Shown: positions 13,476 through 24,471 of the stretch, piece by piece | How the letters are laid out: every line of letters starts with the position of its first letter | Numbering within the stretch: the first letter of the stretch is position 1 | Assembly (NCBI GenBank): GCA_030272585.1 | Contig: BSYQ01000010.1 | Coordinates: 4,154,001 to 4,218,000 of the forward strand | Direction of reading: 5' to 3' | Source of the DNA: Bryopsis sp. KO-2023 | Taxonomy: Eukaryota > Chlorophyta > Ulvophyceae > Bryopsidales > Bryopsidaceae | DNA length: 64,000 nucleotides | Position numbers and translations under genes: made by a program | Notes under the pieces: generated by a model | Told to the model about the DNA's origin: nothing | The model's input: the letters and a program-made list of their open reading frames with translations, nothing else | Database searches by the model: none

Positions 13476-15815
13476 GAATATCGGGTGTCAGAAAGTAAGA
13501 ATAACTCACAGGCTCTGTGTATGTGGAATGAGGCACGCTCAGTCATTGGATGTTGTCAAAAAGTTGCGCGTAATGACGCGAAATGGGAGGCGAAATCACA
13601 ATGAGCCTTTGAGATGTGGTTGCTAGGTTATATTTTCAACGTCATAAACCGTCAACCTTGGCCGTTTCTGAATCCAGGGATCTTCTCCCGATGGGAATGT
13701 CCCGCAGTTCATTGACAGGGTGTTAGTTGATGTCTCAGGATGCATTTGCCTCCCAAAATCATTTCAGTATGCAATTTTCTGAGACACAGAACTTGCTGCT
13801 TGATTGTATTTGTTTCGGAGTGAATAAAAGACCTCCGGATAGGCAACCAAACGATCACAAGCAAACAAAACTCATGAACAAGACGAACAATCACTGAAGG
13901 CTTTCATGTTCTGCTTCTGCTCCCAGAATCTTTTCTTGGCCCATTGAGAGACTATGGCATGACAATTCAACATCCACAACGACCACATATCCAAACTGAG
14001 GCTTTGACAGGTGATCTTGAAGAATGCATCTGGATTTCTTACAGAAATTTGAACTCAAAACACTGGTGCCGAGGCAATCACAGAACCCACCTCTAAACAT
14101 CTTGACATGAAATGAAGGCTCATCTCCATCCCCACGGCCCTGACTATTCCAATGCAAAACCCCAACCCCCCTTCCCCATAACACCATGAAAAAAAAAAAA
14201 ACGACAAGATCCTACTGACAGGACAACCCCAATCCACCATATGCTGGATTGCGCCAAAACCCCAAGACATCACACAAACTGTTGCTCTTTGCAATATAAT
14301 GTGAGTGACCCAGACGTCAGCACAACATATCAACCACATTGCATCAAAGGAAGATATCAACAGACATCTCACAAACTGAACCATCCACGGAGAGGCAAGA
14401 AAATTGAACATGTGAGTGATCGAGGGCAATAAATGCATACATTCACAAAACAGCACGCCACTTGAGGAAGGGATGCAGACACCACATGTAATCGAAGAAA
14501 GCTCACATTTTTCTCTTTTTTTTTTTTGGTCTCAGCGAGATACCTTCGGAGCTCTCAAGAGCCGACCAGCCAACGTTGAGCATACATTCGATTCGACCGA
14601 CCGACCGCCCCTCAATTCGTGCGGCTCGTGCAACATCCCTGCCCCAAATCACCAATACGATTACCAACAGGCACGCCAATTCATCATGACATTTTTCGCA
14701 ATCCACCACATCCAGTTGCAAGGGCATAGGGTCACCAAACAGATAACTTGGCAACACTCTCTCAGCACTGGCACACCCACAAAACCCCAAGGGTTTCATC
14801 CTGCCAATTCTAATAACCCCCCCAAAAAAAAGAAAAGGACAAAAAAACCCCACTAAACCACATCTAAGTTAACACCCAACCCAACCCACATCCCCTCACT
14901 CCCCCACAGATCCCCCTGAAGAGAGGAAAAAGGGACGTATTATGCCGATCATACCAACACCTCCTCTTGGATATCATAGAAGGAAGGAATTTGTACATAT
15001 CATCATGAGAAAGGATATAAAGATTCAACTGCCATGATGCCCCATATCGCAGTCCATAATGTTCACACACACACAACCCTCGAGAGAGGCAAGGAAAAAA
15101 CCACTAAACACACACACACACACTGCTCCACAAAAAAAGCCCAATTTGTAACAGAGAGAAAAAAGATAGGAAATAGGCATGAAACAACATGGATACATTT
15201 TCTTTTGGTGAACAAATGCAAGCACTTCACATCACATGACACATCTTTTTTTCTTTTTCTTCTATCTCTTTTTTTTTTCCTCTCTCTTTGCTGCTACCCT
15301 TTTTTCCCCCCACAAATTCTTTGCAAAAGGAGAAAACAGAAAATGCTCACAGACAAAACACACAAACAAGCAAAACATAAAAGAAAAACACCAAGTAAAA
15401 AGCCGAGCACCCGCCCAACTCCATGATCCATGCAAACATGCACCAGCTCAAAACACATTGCACAAGCAACGGTTCACTCACTGAACATTTTCTTTCTCTT
15501 TTTCCATGGTCTCGCCTGTCTGATCTCTCTCTCTCTCTCTCTTGCCAACCTTCCCATGGTCAGTTTTCCATCTTTCGTCCAATCAAGCTTCCTCCATTCC
15601 ACTTCTTTTTCGTCATAATTTTTTTTCACTCTCATTATCATCATCATCATCCCCCAAACCCCCCCTGTCCCCAAAGTCACTTTCTGAGCCATTCTTTGTT
15701 TTTTCCCCCTTTTCTCAACAAGTGCAACATTCTCTTTTTTGCTCCCCCTCCACAAGCTATCTTTGTTTTCTTCATACTGAGCAGCCCTCCCCCTTTGCCC
15801 CAGGAACAACTCTCC
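13476..15815. other. Spacer between P450 and KH-domain genes
   Basis: No coding exon is recognisable. Sequence from about 14,850 to 15,800 is strongly C/T-rich on the + strand, including a (CT)n run near 15,524-15,542 and (CA)n runs near 15,065 and 15,109. The proximal part (15,500-15,815) is probably the 3' UTR of the KH gene. The P450 promoter should lie just right of 13,475, but no element could be assigned. Confidence 0.4.
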
Positions 15816-18045
15816 TTACTGCAGTTCAGACGGTTTTTCCCACTGGCTGGCTCCAGTCTGGGTGTTGTAGTAATAAGGTCTCCCTTCAGCATCATGCAAC
15901 TCCGACCACACAGATCCAGCGGTGGCTTGAGATCCTTGGCCACCTTGGGCTCCAGCTTGCGCTCCAGATGCTGGGACTGCACCCCCAGCTTGCCCATAGC
16001 CTCCTTGACCATAGCCGCCGCTAGCATAAGGGTCTTGCCCACCGTACCCTGGATAACCACCATAGGAGCCTGGACCAGGTGCAGGGGCCTGAGCTTGAGG
16101 AGGGGCATAAGAGGGAGGAGCGTAGCCAGGACCGTAACCATAGCCGTAGTGAGACTGGGCAGCAGGAGGAGGATAGTTGCTGTAACCCCCATAATGCCCT
16201 GCTGGAGGTGGACTGTATTGTGATTGAAACTGAGGTGGAAATCCACTGCCCCTGGGTCCCCGGGGACCACCTGTGAAGCACAACCCTCACCAATTCAATA
16301 TCACTGTCGGTATGAGTAAATTGTGTCAGAACAAAGACTCCTCAAAGAGTTTGTGACTGCCCACCTGAGTCGCCATATTGGCTCAGGTGTAGAGGGTTAC
16401 CACCGCTGATAATATCTTGCACCATCGCGGCCGCCCTTTCCACAGCCTGGGGCAATCCAGAAATAGTGACCTTGCATGGGTCCCCCGTTTGCTCAATCTG
16501 GACAGTTGCACCTGTTTGCTTCTGCAAAGTCTTAATCGTTTCTCCACCTTTTCCAATCACCCTACCAACCATGGCCTTAGGGCAGTCGAGGGAGCGATTG
16601 GCACCATACTACAGAAATACACAAATGGGAAAAAGGTTCAGAAAATCCCCCAAGCTCCCTTGAAGCTGGGCCCATTCCTGGCTGTCTTCTGGGATGCACC
16701 CCTTATACTCACTTTTTGGATAACCACTTGGGCACTCCCCGGCTCTCCATTGATGAGATCCGTCACCATCTTTTTAGCCTTCTGGGTGGCTTCGGGTTTT
16801 CCAGAAATTTTCACCTTCCTGGGGACACCCTGAGGGAAATTCTGGTCCACAACGATTTTAGCTTCGCTGGCCGCTTGCAAGCCCTTGATAGTTTCACCAC
16901 CCCTTCCGATAATACGCCCCACGATGCCCGGTGGGCATTCGACCGTCTCGAAAGTATCCCCCGGACCCGACGACGGTCCTTCAGAATCCAGGACCTCCTT
17001 CATCATCAACTTCACTCGCTCTATGGCCTCCGAGCTTGGGCCCTGAATGCTAACCTTCTTCAAATCACCCGAAGCTTGGTGGTCGATCTGGATCTTGGTG
17101 CCCGTTTGCCCTTGCAGATACTTAATGGTTTCGCCACCTTTCCCGATCAAACGACCGACGAGAGCGGCGGGGCACGTCACAGCGTCGCTCAATCCACTTG
17201 CAGTGGGGGTGCTCGACCCGCCGGTTGGGGTGACGGGGGCTGGAACGGGGACCGACATCTGATGCACTGGCTGTGCACCCCCGTCGAGACCTGGCGCGAT
17301 TGACCCGTCGCCGCTGAGCAAACCGCTGCCGTTCGTCGGCACAGGTTCGGTAAAGACCTGCACAATCACCCGGGGCGGTTGGGAGGGTCTGGACGCTGGA
17401 CGGTCACTTACGAGAAAAAGAAAAGGGGGTGATACGAAAAAGGGGGGGTAGCCAAAAAAAAGAAAAACGCTGAAGAGTGGTGTTCTCGAATGGAGCAAAC
17501 GGGAAAAAAGAAGCGACAGGCGAAGGGATAAGCGCTAACCGTACAAGCTGGGAACGGAAAGGCGTTGTTGGTTGCCTAGAGCGCTGCGACAGGGAGGAGA
17601 AAACGCATCCACGCAACACCGGCGAAAAAAGAAACGGATGGTCACGGCGTTTTCAAAGGATGGAACGACAGGTTTCGGAGAGCACGGGCACCGCAGCTCG
17701 AACGACCTCGTGCCGACGCAAAAGGAAAAAAAATAAAACGGAACGAACACCACCCTTCGAAACCTAAACCGGACCGACTGTCCAGCTACTTACCGCCCCC
17801 GGATTCTCCTCTGGACCACTGTACACCTTCTTACGCACCGGCCCGTCGCCATTGTCTGCCCCATCCAACCCTCCATCGAATTTTCGTTTGTTCGAAGCAT
17901 CCTCCTCCCCCTCTTGATCCGAAGCGCCGCCAGGTATTTGATGAAACTGCTCTTGGACGATTCGGTCGGCTATCGCCTGAGCCTGGGCGGCACCGGCTGC
18001 GACCGCGTCCATCGCGGGCTGGGGGTTCACCTCGGTTTCAGCCAT
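15816..18045 (-). CDS. FUBP/KSRP-like RNA-binding protein with three KH domains and a WW domain
   Basis: Exons 18045-17794, 17357-16713, 16608-16365 and 16270-15816 join in frame to 531 residues. The second exon could also begin at 17,406, but only the 17,357 acceptor keeps phase with the strong GTAAGT donor. Three KH domains follow at about residues 140-205, 230-295 and 305-370, each with the nucleic-acid-gripping GxxG loop (LIGKGGETIK, IIGRGGETIK, VIGKGGETIK). A Gly/Tyr/Pro/Gln-rich low-complexity segment of about 120 residues comes next, then a WW domain with VWSELHDAEGRPYYYNTQTG and a final W. The N-terminus is acidic. The layout matches far-upstream-element-binding and KH splicing regulators: single-stranded DNA/RNA binding, with WW-mediated contact to proline-rich splicing or transcription partners. 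A KH-WW order with only three KH units differs from the animal four-KH form. Confidence 0.88.
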
Positions 18046-19027
18046 GCTTTCCGCTCGTGAGTGACAGGCAGCGAGCTCGTTCTACTCGAGCAAGAAACTA
18101 GCGACAACCCTGCCTCGAATATTTCAACCGAAATGCCTTCTACCACGCGGTTGGGGGCCGAAAAAAAAGTGGTGGGTTGGAGGGTCAGGTCACGACAAAA
18201 CTGGTCGATGGAAAACGTGCTCATTTCTAGTTGAATGGAAACAAATGAAGCCGTGGAATGAACCCTGAAATTCTCGTTCCCTGGTGAGGGAGGGGACGAG
18301 CAAGGGCTCACCACAAAGAGCTATTCCTCCAGGGGAAAAAAGGATGGATCGATTACCACCCCTCGTTTTAGCCTAATTCACGATTGGGTGGGGTGGGGTT
18401 GGAGTTATTCACCCAACCTGATGCTCGGCAGGGATTAAAAGAAGCTGAAGAACATTGCTTGCAAGCAACTGGGTGGGATCATCAACAATCAGCAATCAGT
18501 GCATCTTACAAGCTTGACATTGACATGTGGTTTCAACTCGAGTTTGTTTTGTTCTCTCTGGGTGGCAAGCCCAACGATGTGTCACCCCAATCTATTTCCA
18601 CCCCTACCCCCGCCCCCTCTTCATCCTCCCCCTCTCTTCCGACAAATGGTCATGTACAATTTGCCAAAGGCAAGTCGCTCAAAACTTCACAACAGTCCTA
18701 TTCACGATTTTTAATCCCCTCGCTCTCATATATAAAAAAAAAAAAACGAACTTTCCCAGAAAGGTACAAAAACAGAACGACCTTTTTTCCCCTCAGTATC
18801 TCTCAATTTTTCTTTTTTTTTATATATCTTTAACAGTGACCCGTCACGGTAACCCATCACAGTAGGATGGGGGCTTGGCTAAATATCGACACAGTGAAGG
18901 AATTTTCCACAAAGTCGCAACAAGCACGTCCATGTCAAAAAAAAAAATGTTGGAAAAAAAAATTGGTCAGCACAATAACAACAAAAAAAAAACCGAGGAA
19001 AATGGAATCATATTGTATTTTGGGTTA
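18046..19027. other. Spacer upstream of KH gene and downstream of kinase-like gene
   Basis: No gene was recognised. The sequence next to 18,045 should contain the KH-gene promoter. The interval 18,500-19,027 is probably the 3' UTR and flank of the - strand kinase-like gene, with A- and T-homopolymer runs at about 18,733, 18,938 and 18,984. Confidence 0.4.
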
Positions 19028-21729
19028 TCACAAAATCAGAAGCCTCTCCTTTGGGTCGACACCGACATCCGAAACGCATTGATATTTCAGAGGCAGCATC
19101 GATATGCCGTGCCGTTTGGCGCTCATCTGGCAACAGGGTTTATCAATCGCATAGCTTTGAGCATCAGAATTCTTGGGTTCCCCGTTTTTCAAGGTCCATT
19201 CGAATCCCTGCTCCAACATGTCGGTCGATCTTCTTTTTAAAGTCGCCGCCATGCTCAGGTCGGGTATGTCGAGGTACCTTTGCAGCTCCAACTTATCCAT
19301 TTGTGAGAACTTTTGAAGGCATTGGTTGACTTGGGGAGGATAGCTGCGTCCAATCTGACCTCCGTCTGCGTGACACCTGGAATCAGTGGCAAAGGGAGGC
19401 TTTCATGCCAAGCAGGATAAAAGCACCCAACAAGAGACAGTACATCTTTGCATATTCCAGAACCCAATCAAAAAGGTGGAGACGTGCAAAAAAAAACCCA
19501 AGGCGCAAGGACTTTTTCCTGGCAAAAATACCTGTAATCTAACATAATGTGGGGCAACGGATGCCACATTTTCAGGAATGGAAGACCAGTATCAAGAAAA
19601 GGTTTTCCGTAAGTCTTGTGGGCATATTGCGGCGTTCCAGGAATGAAAATGGAGCTCAAGGAAACGCCATTTTGGCAGTTTCCTCGATTTCCCAGCGCAT
19701 CTCCATTGTCGATCAGCGTAAGATTGCCAGCTTCGTCCATAAATATGTTATTAGTGTGGCGATCGCATTGGAGTGTCAGCAAATCAAATATAGCTGCCGA
19801 CACAACCTACAAAGAAAACATAAAACTGGAAAATAAAATAAAATCAGGCACATCAAAGATTATGTTTCGGCCCAAAGGCAGCCGAACCTACACCAAGATC
19901 CTCTTTCTTTCCTTTTCTTTCGGTCCATCCCAGAAAAGCACGTTGATAGTTCCAGATAAAATGGGAGGAAAACCCACCTGCTCACTGTTTATTCGACCGA
20001 AAGCCTTTTGTATGAGATGCGGGTCTGAGTTCCAATAAGCGATATTGTCCACTGCAATTCCTTTCGCTTCGGTCATCCACAAGGCATGCCAATCGATCGG
20101 ATACCCAGTCTCAGGCATGATTCCATGCAAACGATCAACCCACATCTACAAAACAAAACACCAACACACTCTTATCACTGAAAACTCTATTCCAGCTCAC
20201 AACAATTGATTTTTTAACCAGAAATTCATCTTCTTTGGTGCAAGGTCCGAACCATTAACCAAACATAGACCCCAGATGGTTTTATAGAAATAGATCGTAA
20301 GTGCTTTATGAGGATGATGCCCACCTCTGGCAGTAAGTGCGATAGACCACACTCTTGTGCAATTTTAGTTACGGACAGCCCAACATTAGCCTCATGCACA
20401 GCTTTATCCTCCTGTTCCTTGCATTCCTGATACTTAGGTCCAGCTTCCAGTGTATGTATTTTATTGTGATCTGTCGAACCCCACAGCTTCCTCCACATCT
20501 CCCACCAGGCACCCTGGGGCACTAATCGATGCTTGTAAGGCAAGCACCATACTTTAACCAGGGCATTCTTGCTTTCTGCCAAAAACAAAACAAGACATGA
20601 TCGGCAGTCAACTGACCGTTTCTTTTTCTTCCTCCATGGTTATTCCAATAAGGCGGAGAGATAGCATAAAAGGTTCCACAAACTGGAGGGTTCAGATTTG
20701 GTCCATTGTTTTTTAGGGACGGCCTATTTGATTGACATTTGATGGTCACAGGGAAATACCTGATTCAGCAGATTTTTCGTCGACATCACAAGTATCCAGG
20801 GGGACCCTGCAATGGACATAAACACATCCATTTACTCATAGCCTTTTATACAAGACACCTCACAACACACATGCTCCACAAATAAATCCTCCAAAGACAA
20901 TATTTATGGCGCATAATTGAGAGGTCAGGTTAAGTTGCACATCAGCTGTCTGATTGGCAGAAACCTCACCTGAACACCCATGCATCAGACCTTCCAATTC
21001 TATGGGTAAAGTTATTATCTAGGAACGACACAGACACATCCATATTGGATATGTCATGTTGGCAACCACGGCATATTTTGCACTGGGGCTTGCTCTCTCT
21101 GGCAGCGCTGGGCCCAACAAAATTCCAGTCCACAGCGCTGAGGTTTCTCGAAGCCGGAGTTTCGTAACGAAGTCCTTCAAAGAGCTTTATGTCTGCAAGC
21201 GTTACTTCAGCCCAGTCACTTCCAAAATAGAAAACATCGTTGCCACATTCCTGTACGCAATGATCACAAATGCTGCATTGATCGATATGGGGGATCATGT
21301 GGAAGTCGATCTTCCTTGAGGACAGGTCTGCTTTCAGTGAAATCGGTGCAAGTCGCGAGGAGGAATGCCCCTGTGCACACACAAACAAGTATTTCCCGAT
21401 GTTGTCACAAAAACCTGGATCCCATAAGAGAAAAGGTGGTTTTAAAAGTGGATGAGTTTTGATGTTTCACCAACCAATCAATCAGGCTTGGCGGGAAATA
21501 TAATGCACTCTGGATCATTTTGGTTGCCGACGGGATTTCGACAATGATGAACATCATTGGAACCTCGCACTGGAGCTCCGCATGTGCCAGTCGGATATGG
21601 CGGCGCCGAACTCACAGATAAAGTCGATGAAAAGGCGATCCATGTGGCCATACACGCCAACACGCCTCCATACAGATAGCATTGGCGTCGGGCACGCAAC
21701 TCGCCAGATCTTTTTCGAACCAATTGCAT
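19028..21729 (-). CDS. Secretory-pathway FAM20/phosphoinositide-kinase-like protein
   Basis: Likely exons: 21729-21564, 21414-20970, 20806-20760, 20723-20617, 20575-20335, 20145-19978, 19806-19532 and 19376-19028. A basic N-terminus precedes a hydrophobic segment (LYGGVLACMATWIAF), suggesting a signal anchor. The luminal part is Cys-rich (CSICDHCVQECGND, CKICRGCQHD). The kinase-like signature is an HRD-equivalent CDRHTNNIFMDEAG followed by a metal-binding IDNGDALG, an arrangement shared by FAM20/VLK-type secretory kinases and PI3/PI4-kinases. A possible beta-3 lysine lies in LVKVWCLP. The signal anchor and disulfide-rich region favour a FAM20-like Golgi/secreted kinase. The junction between the 47-bp and 107-bp exons does not keep the flanking frames, and the first donor (21,563) is weak, so those ends are tentative. 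Confidence 0.55.
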
Positions 21730-22652
21730 CCTTGCACGATCAGCGCCAAGGGGAGGCAGCCGCTGTGCAAAGGGCCACCTTCGATCCTACTGCTTCGCCG
21801 ATCCACCGTCACCCAGTCCTCTACCAGAGATCGACCTAGCGACCCTCGTAATGATTTTCGGTCCCGCCTCATGATTCGATCATCCAGAGACACACCGCAG
21901 TGATATGACTGCCTTCTTTGCCTGTCCAAGAACAGTGACAACGAGGAAATACTCAGCGCTGATTTTTCGACTGCGAAAGTCGTGTGTTTGTTGGGATCGT
22001 TTGAGCTGTGACCTTGGTGGAAGGATCTTTGTGAAAGTGGGACTATGATCGTGCCGTCACGTTGTTAAGTTTCAGACCTGTTTGTCGGCGAAAGTTTTTG
22101 CGTTTGGCAACAAAGCCCCCGTATCAATTTCCTAAGTATAATTTTATCCAGAGCCGAGAATCACTCAATTCTTGGTGGCGGCTTTTTGGCAACTTTGTCC
22201 AGAAAATTAGTACTTCTGCGGTTGCTGGCGTATTTTCGTTGATGGAAACATTCCCACAGACCATAAACCTGTCATGATTCACAATAAGCAAGCCCCAATC
22301 TCACAAAATTCAACATAGACATTACACCAGCACCCTGCCCTGTACTTTAAGTGACAAAATCACACCTTCCCTCCATCAATATCAAACCACACTCTGTCCC
22401 TCCTAACTCCTCAATTCCCTTTTGCCTGCACTTTCAACAAGGCAAATCAGTAATTTTTCGTTTAGAAACTTTGAAACTCTTGCTGAAAGTCCACTGATTG
22501 AACAAGGAGCATCTTCAATCGATCGATCAATCTTGCCCTTTTGTTATTCCCACAGTTAAATTAAAAAAAAAACATGCCACGGTGCAATAAAGAATGCACT
22601 CTTTTTGACACGGTGCAAATGAAGAATGCACTCGCTCTTCTTTTCCTGACCT
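21730..22652. other. Spacer between kinase-like and phytocyanin-like genes
   Basis: No protein or RNA gene was recognised. A short direct repeat stands out near 22,574-22,636, where a motif reading CACGGTGCAA-TAAAGAATGCACTC occurs twice in slightly different form. This lies just downstream of the phytocyanin-like stop codon and is probably 3' UTR. The side near 21,730 should include the kinase-gene promoter. Confidence 0.35.
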
Positions 22653-23368
22653 CTATGGTGCAACCTTCACAGAAAACAACATTCCCTCCTGGCAATTGTT
22701 CAGAGTACTGTCCGCGAAATGGAAGATGCCAGGCTCAGTAAGAGTATACTTAAATTCCATGAAAGTAGGGGGGTTGAATCCCAGGCTATTGTCACTTTCA
22801 GCCAATTCACTGTCGTCGTGATCATGCCCTCCAGCTGCAGCTTCAGAAGTGGAGGAAGCAACTTCATTGCCAGTCCCTTGCTGAAACACGCATTCCTTTT
22901 CGGACAGCTGCCACACGGTGTGGGATCCAATCCACTTGAATACCAAGCTGTCGCCAACCTGAGCATCATCAATATCTGCAGCATTCCACACCAACAGTTT
23001 TCAGACAACCGGGGAAGGAAATTCAGTGATGCACACTTGTCAGAATCACAGTCAAAGAAACCACAAAGAACAAGGAATTCCCCTTCAATCCACAGACATT
23101 TCTTCAGATTGATCGCAGCAGCAGCACCCCGTTCCCCACCTTCGTAGGGCTTAATGGTCCATCCACTAGCTCCACCGATGATGTACTCACGACCAGAAGG
23201 GCTATCTGGATCGGGCGTCAAGGCTGGCGGGTCAGCAGGGGTTGGCGGAGGGAACGTCCCCTTAGCAGACTTGTCCAACCCCTCCTCGAGATCGCTCTTT
23301 TGGCATTGCGCGAGAGCGCATCCCGCCAGCAGCACACACAGCACGATGGCGCACTTCATTCTGATCAC
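22653..23368 (-). CDS. Phytocyanin-like cupredoxin lacking copper ligands (ENODL-type)
   Basis: Two exons, 23368-23140 and 22975-22653, join in phase 1 to give 183 residues. The start is Met at 23,368 or 23,359; both lead into a signal peptide (MKCAIVLCVLLAGCALAQC). A Pro/Asp-rich linker follows, then a cupredoxin fold with GGASGWTIKPY, VGDSLVFKWIGSHTVWQL and PGIFHFADSTLNNCQEGMLF. The first loop keeps a His (GSHTVW). In the second loop the usual Cys-x4-His-Cys-x3-Gly-Met copper site has become NNCQEGM, so the copper Cys and His are replaced and only Met remains. An acidic, His-containing insert (about 20 residues around GGHDHDDSEL) sits between strands. Plant early-nodulin-like proteins show comparable loss. 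It is probably an extracellular carbohydrate- or matrix-associated protein rather than an electron carrier. Confidence 0.75.
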
Positions 23369-24471
23369 CTGGAACAGAGTGGTTCCCCATCATCCAGGTT
23401 AACCACGGAGCTGGCGGTTGAATTCCGCCGTCATACATCCCGTCGTTCCAGTGAGGGTTAAATTGAGCTTGTGAAACACGAAGGTTCAACAAGGTCCCGG
23501 GAATTTCGCAAAAACGTCGATCACAGGCGATACACCAACCTTCACGCACTGCGAGCCGCTTGTTTGCCTGGGATCTGCGATAAGCTTGGCAACGCGAAGA
23601 ACTTGCTAACAGTGGAGAAGGTTGTTTGCTTTCCGTCTGAATGATATCCACGGAGGTTTAAGAACTGGAAGGCCCGAGCGTGGGCGGGGGAATTTACTTT
23701 GCATGTCTCGTCGCCGTCACATCGGTTCGCGGAACGAAAAGGGGGCAATGCGAAGCATGTCAGAGTGCATCTGCTGCCAGTTTTCGAGCATACTTTCTTG
23801 CCTCAGTCGAGCTGGATAAAACTGGGTGGGTGGGGTGCATGCATGGATAATATTAATCCGTGTCCATGTACTGAAAAAAAGAGACAAACTGGGATCGCGG
23901 ACGTAGCCCTGAACGTTCTCCCCCAAAGGGGTTGCACCCTCGTGCGTTTTAGACGCGCGAGCACCCAATCGCTGTGGACACGTTCCTGTCTGTTCGAATT
24001 ACTGCGTGTGTTGGGTCACAATCACGAACTCAAGTTCCACAGTCCACTCAACAAAATCCAATTGTCCAACTCATTTGAGCGCCTCACCAAGATTCCTGTC
24101 CACCTGACCCCGTGACGCAGATTGCAGCACGATTTCGCGCGCATGTGGGGGGCTTGGAGCGCAAATCCTCGGTGAAACGCGCGGAAAATTGCCGTTGGCG
24201 TAGGAGGTCGAAGTTCTTCAATTCCTTCACATTGAGGGTTGAACAAGCGAAACCCTGATTTGGTCACGTTTTTTTCTGCAGACAAGCATCCCCATGTGAA
24301 AAGGGATGGTGTATTAGTCCAGGTTCACTAACTGACCATTAAGATGCACCCAGTGTAGATCTCACCCTCCTTGCCATGCCATTGTACAATGAGAACTCCC
24401 AACAGTTGGGCATTTTTTGGGAAGCGTCACGCGGGGTTGAGAAGAATGTGTGAAAGTTTGGATTGTTGTCG
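23369..24471. promoter_or_regulatory. Divergent intergenic region, phytocyanin-like and RFWD3-like genes
   Basis: This 1.1-kb gap separates two head-to-head genes, so both promoters must lie within it. The sequence has moderate GC content and is CpG-containing. No TATA box, initiator or repeated motif could be assigned with confidence, and short open frames on both strands have no domain features. Confidence 0.4.

Noticed and set aside
15423-16223. 266-codon + strand frame
   Set aside because: It overlaps the WW/Gly-Tyr-rich last exon of the KH gene in antisense and CT-rich 3' flank; no independent features.
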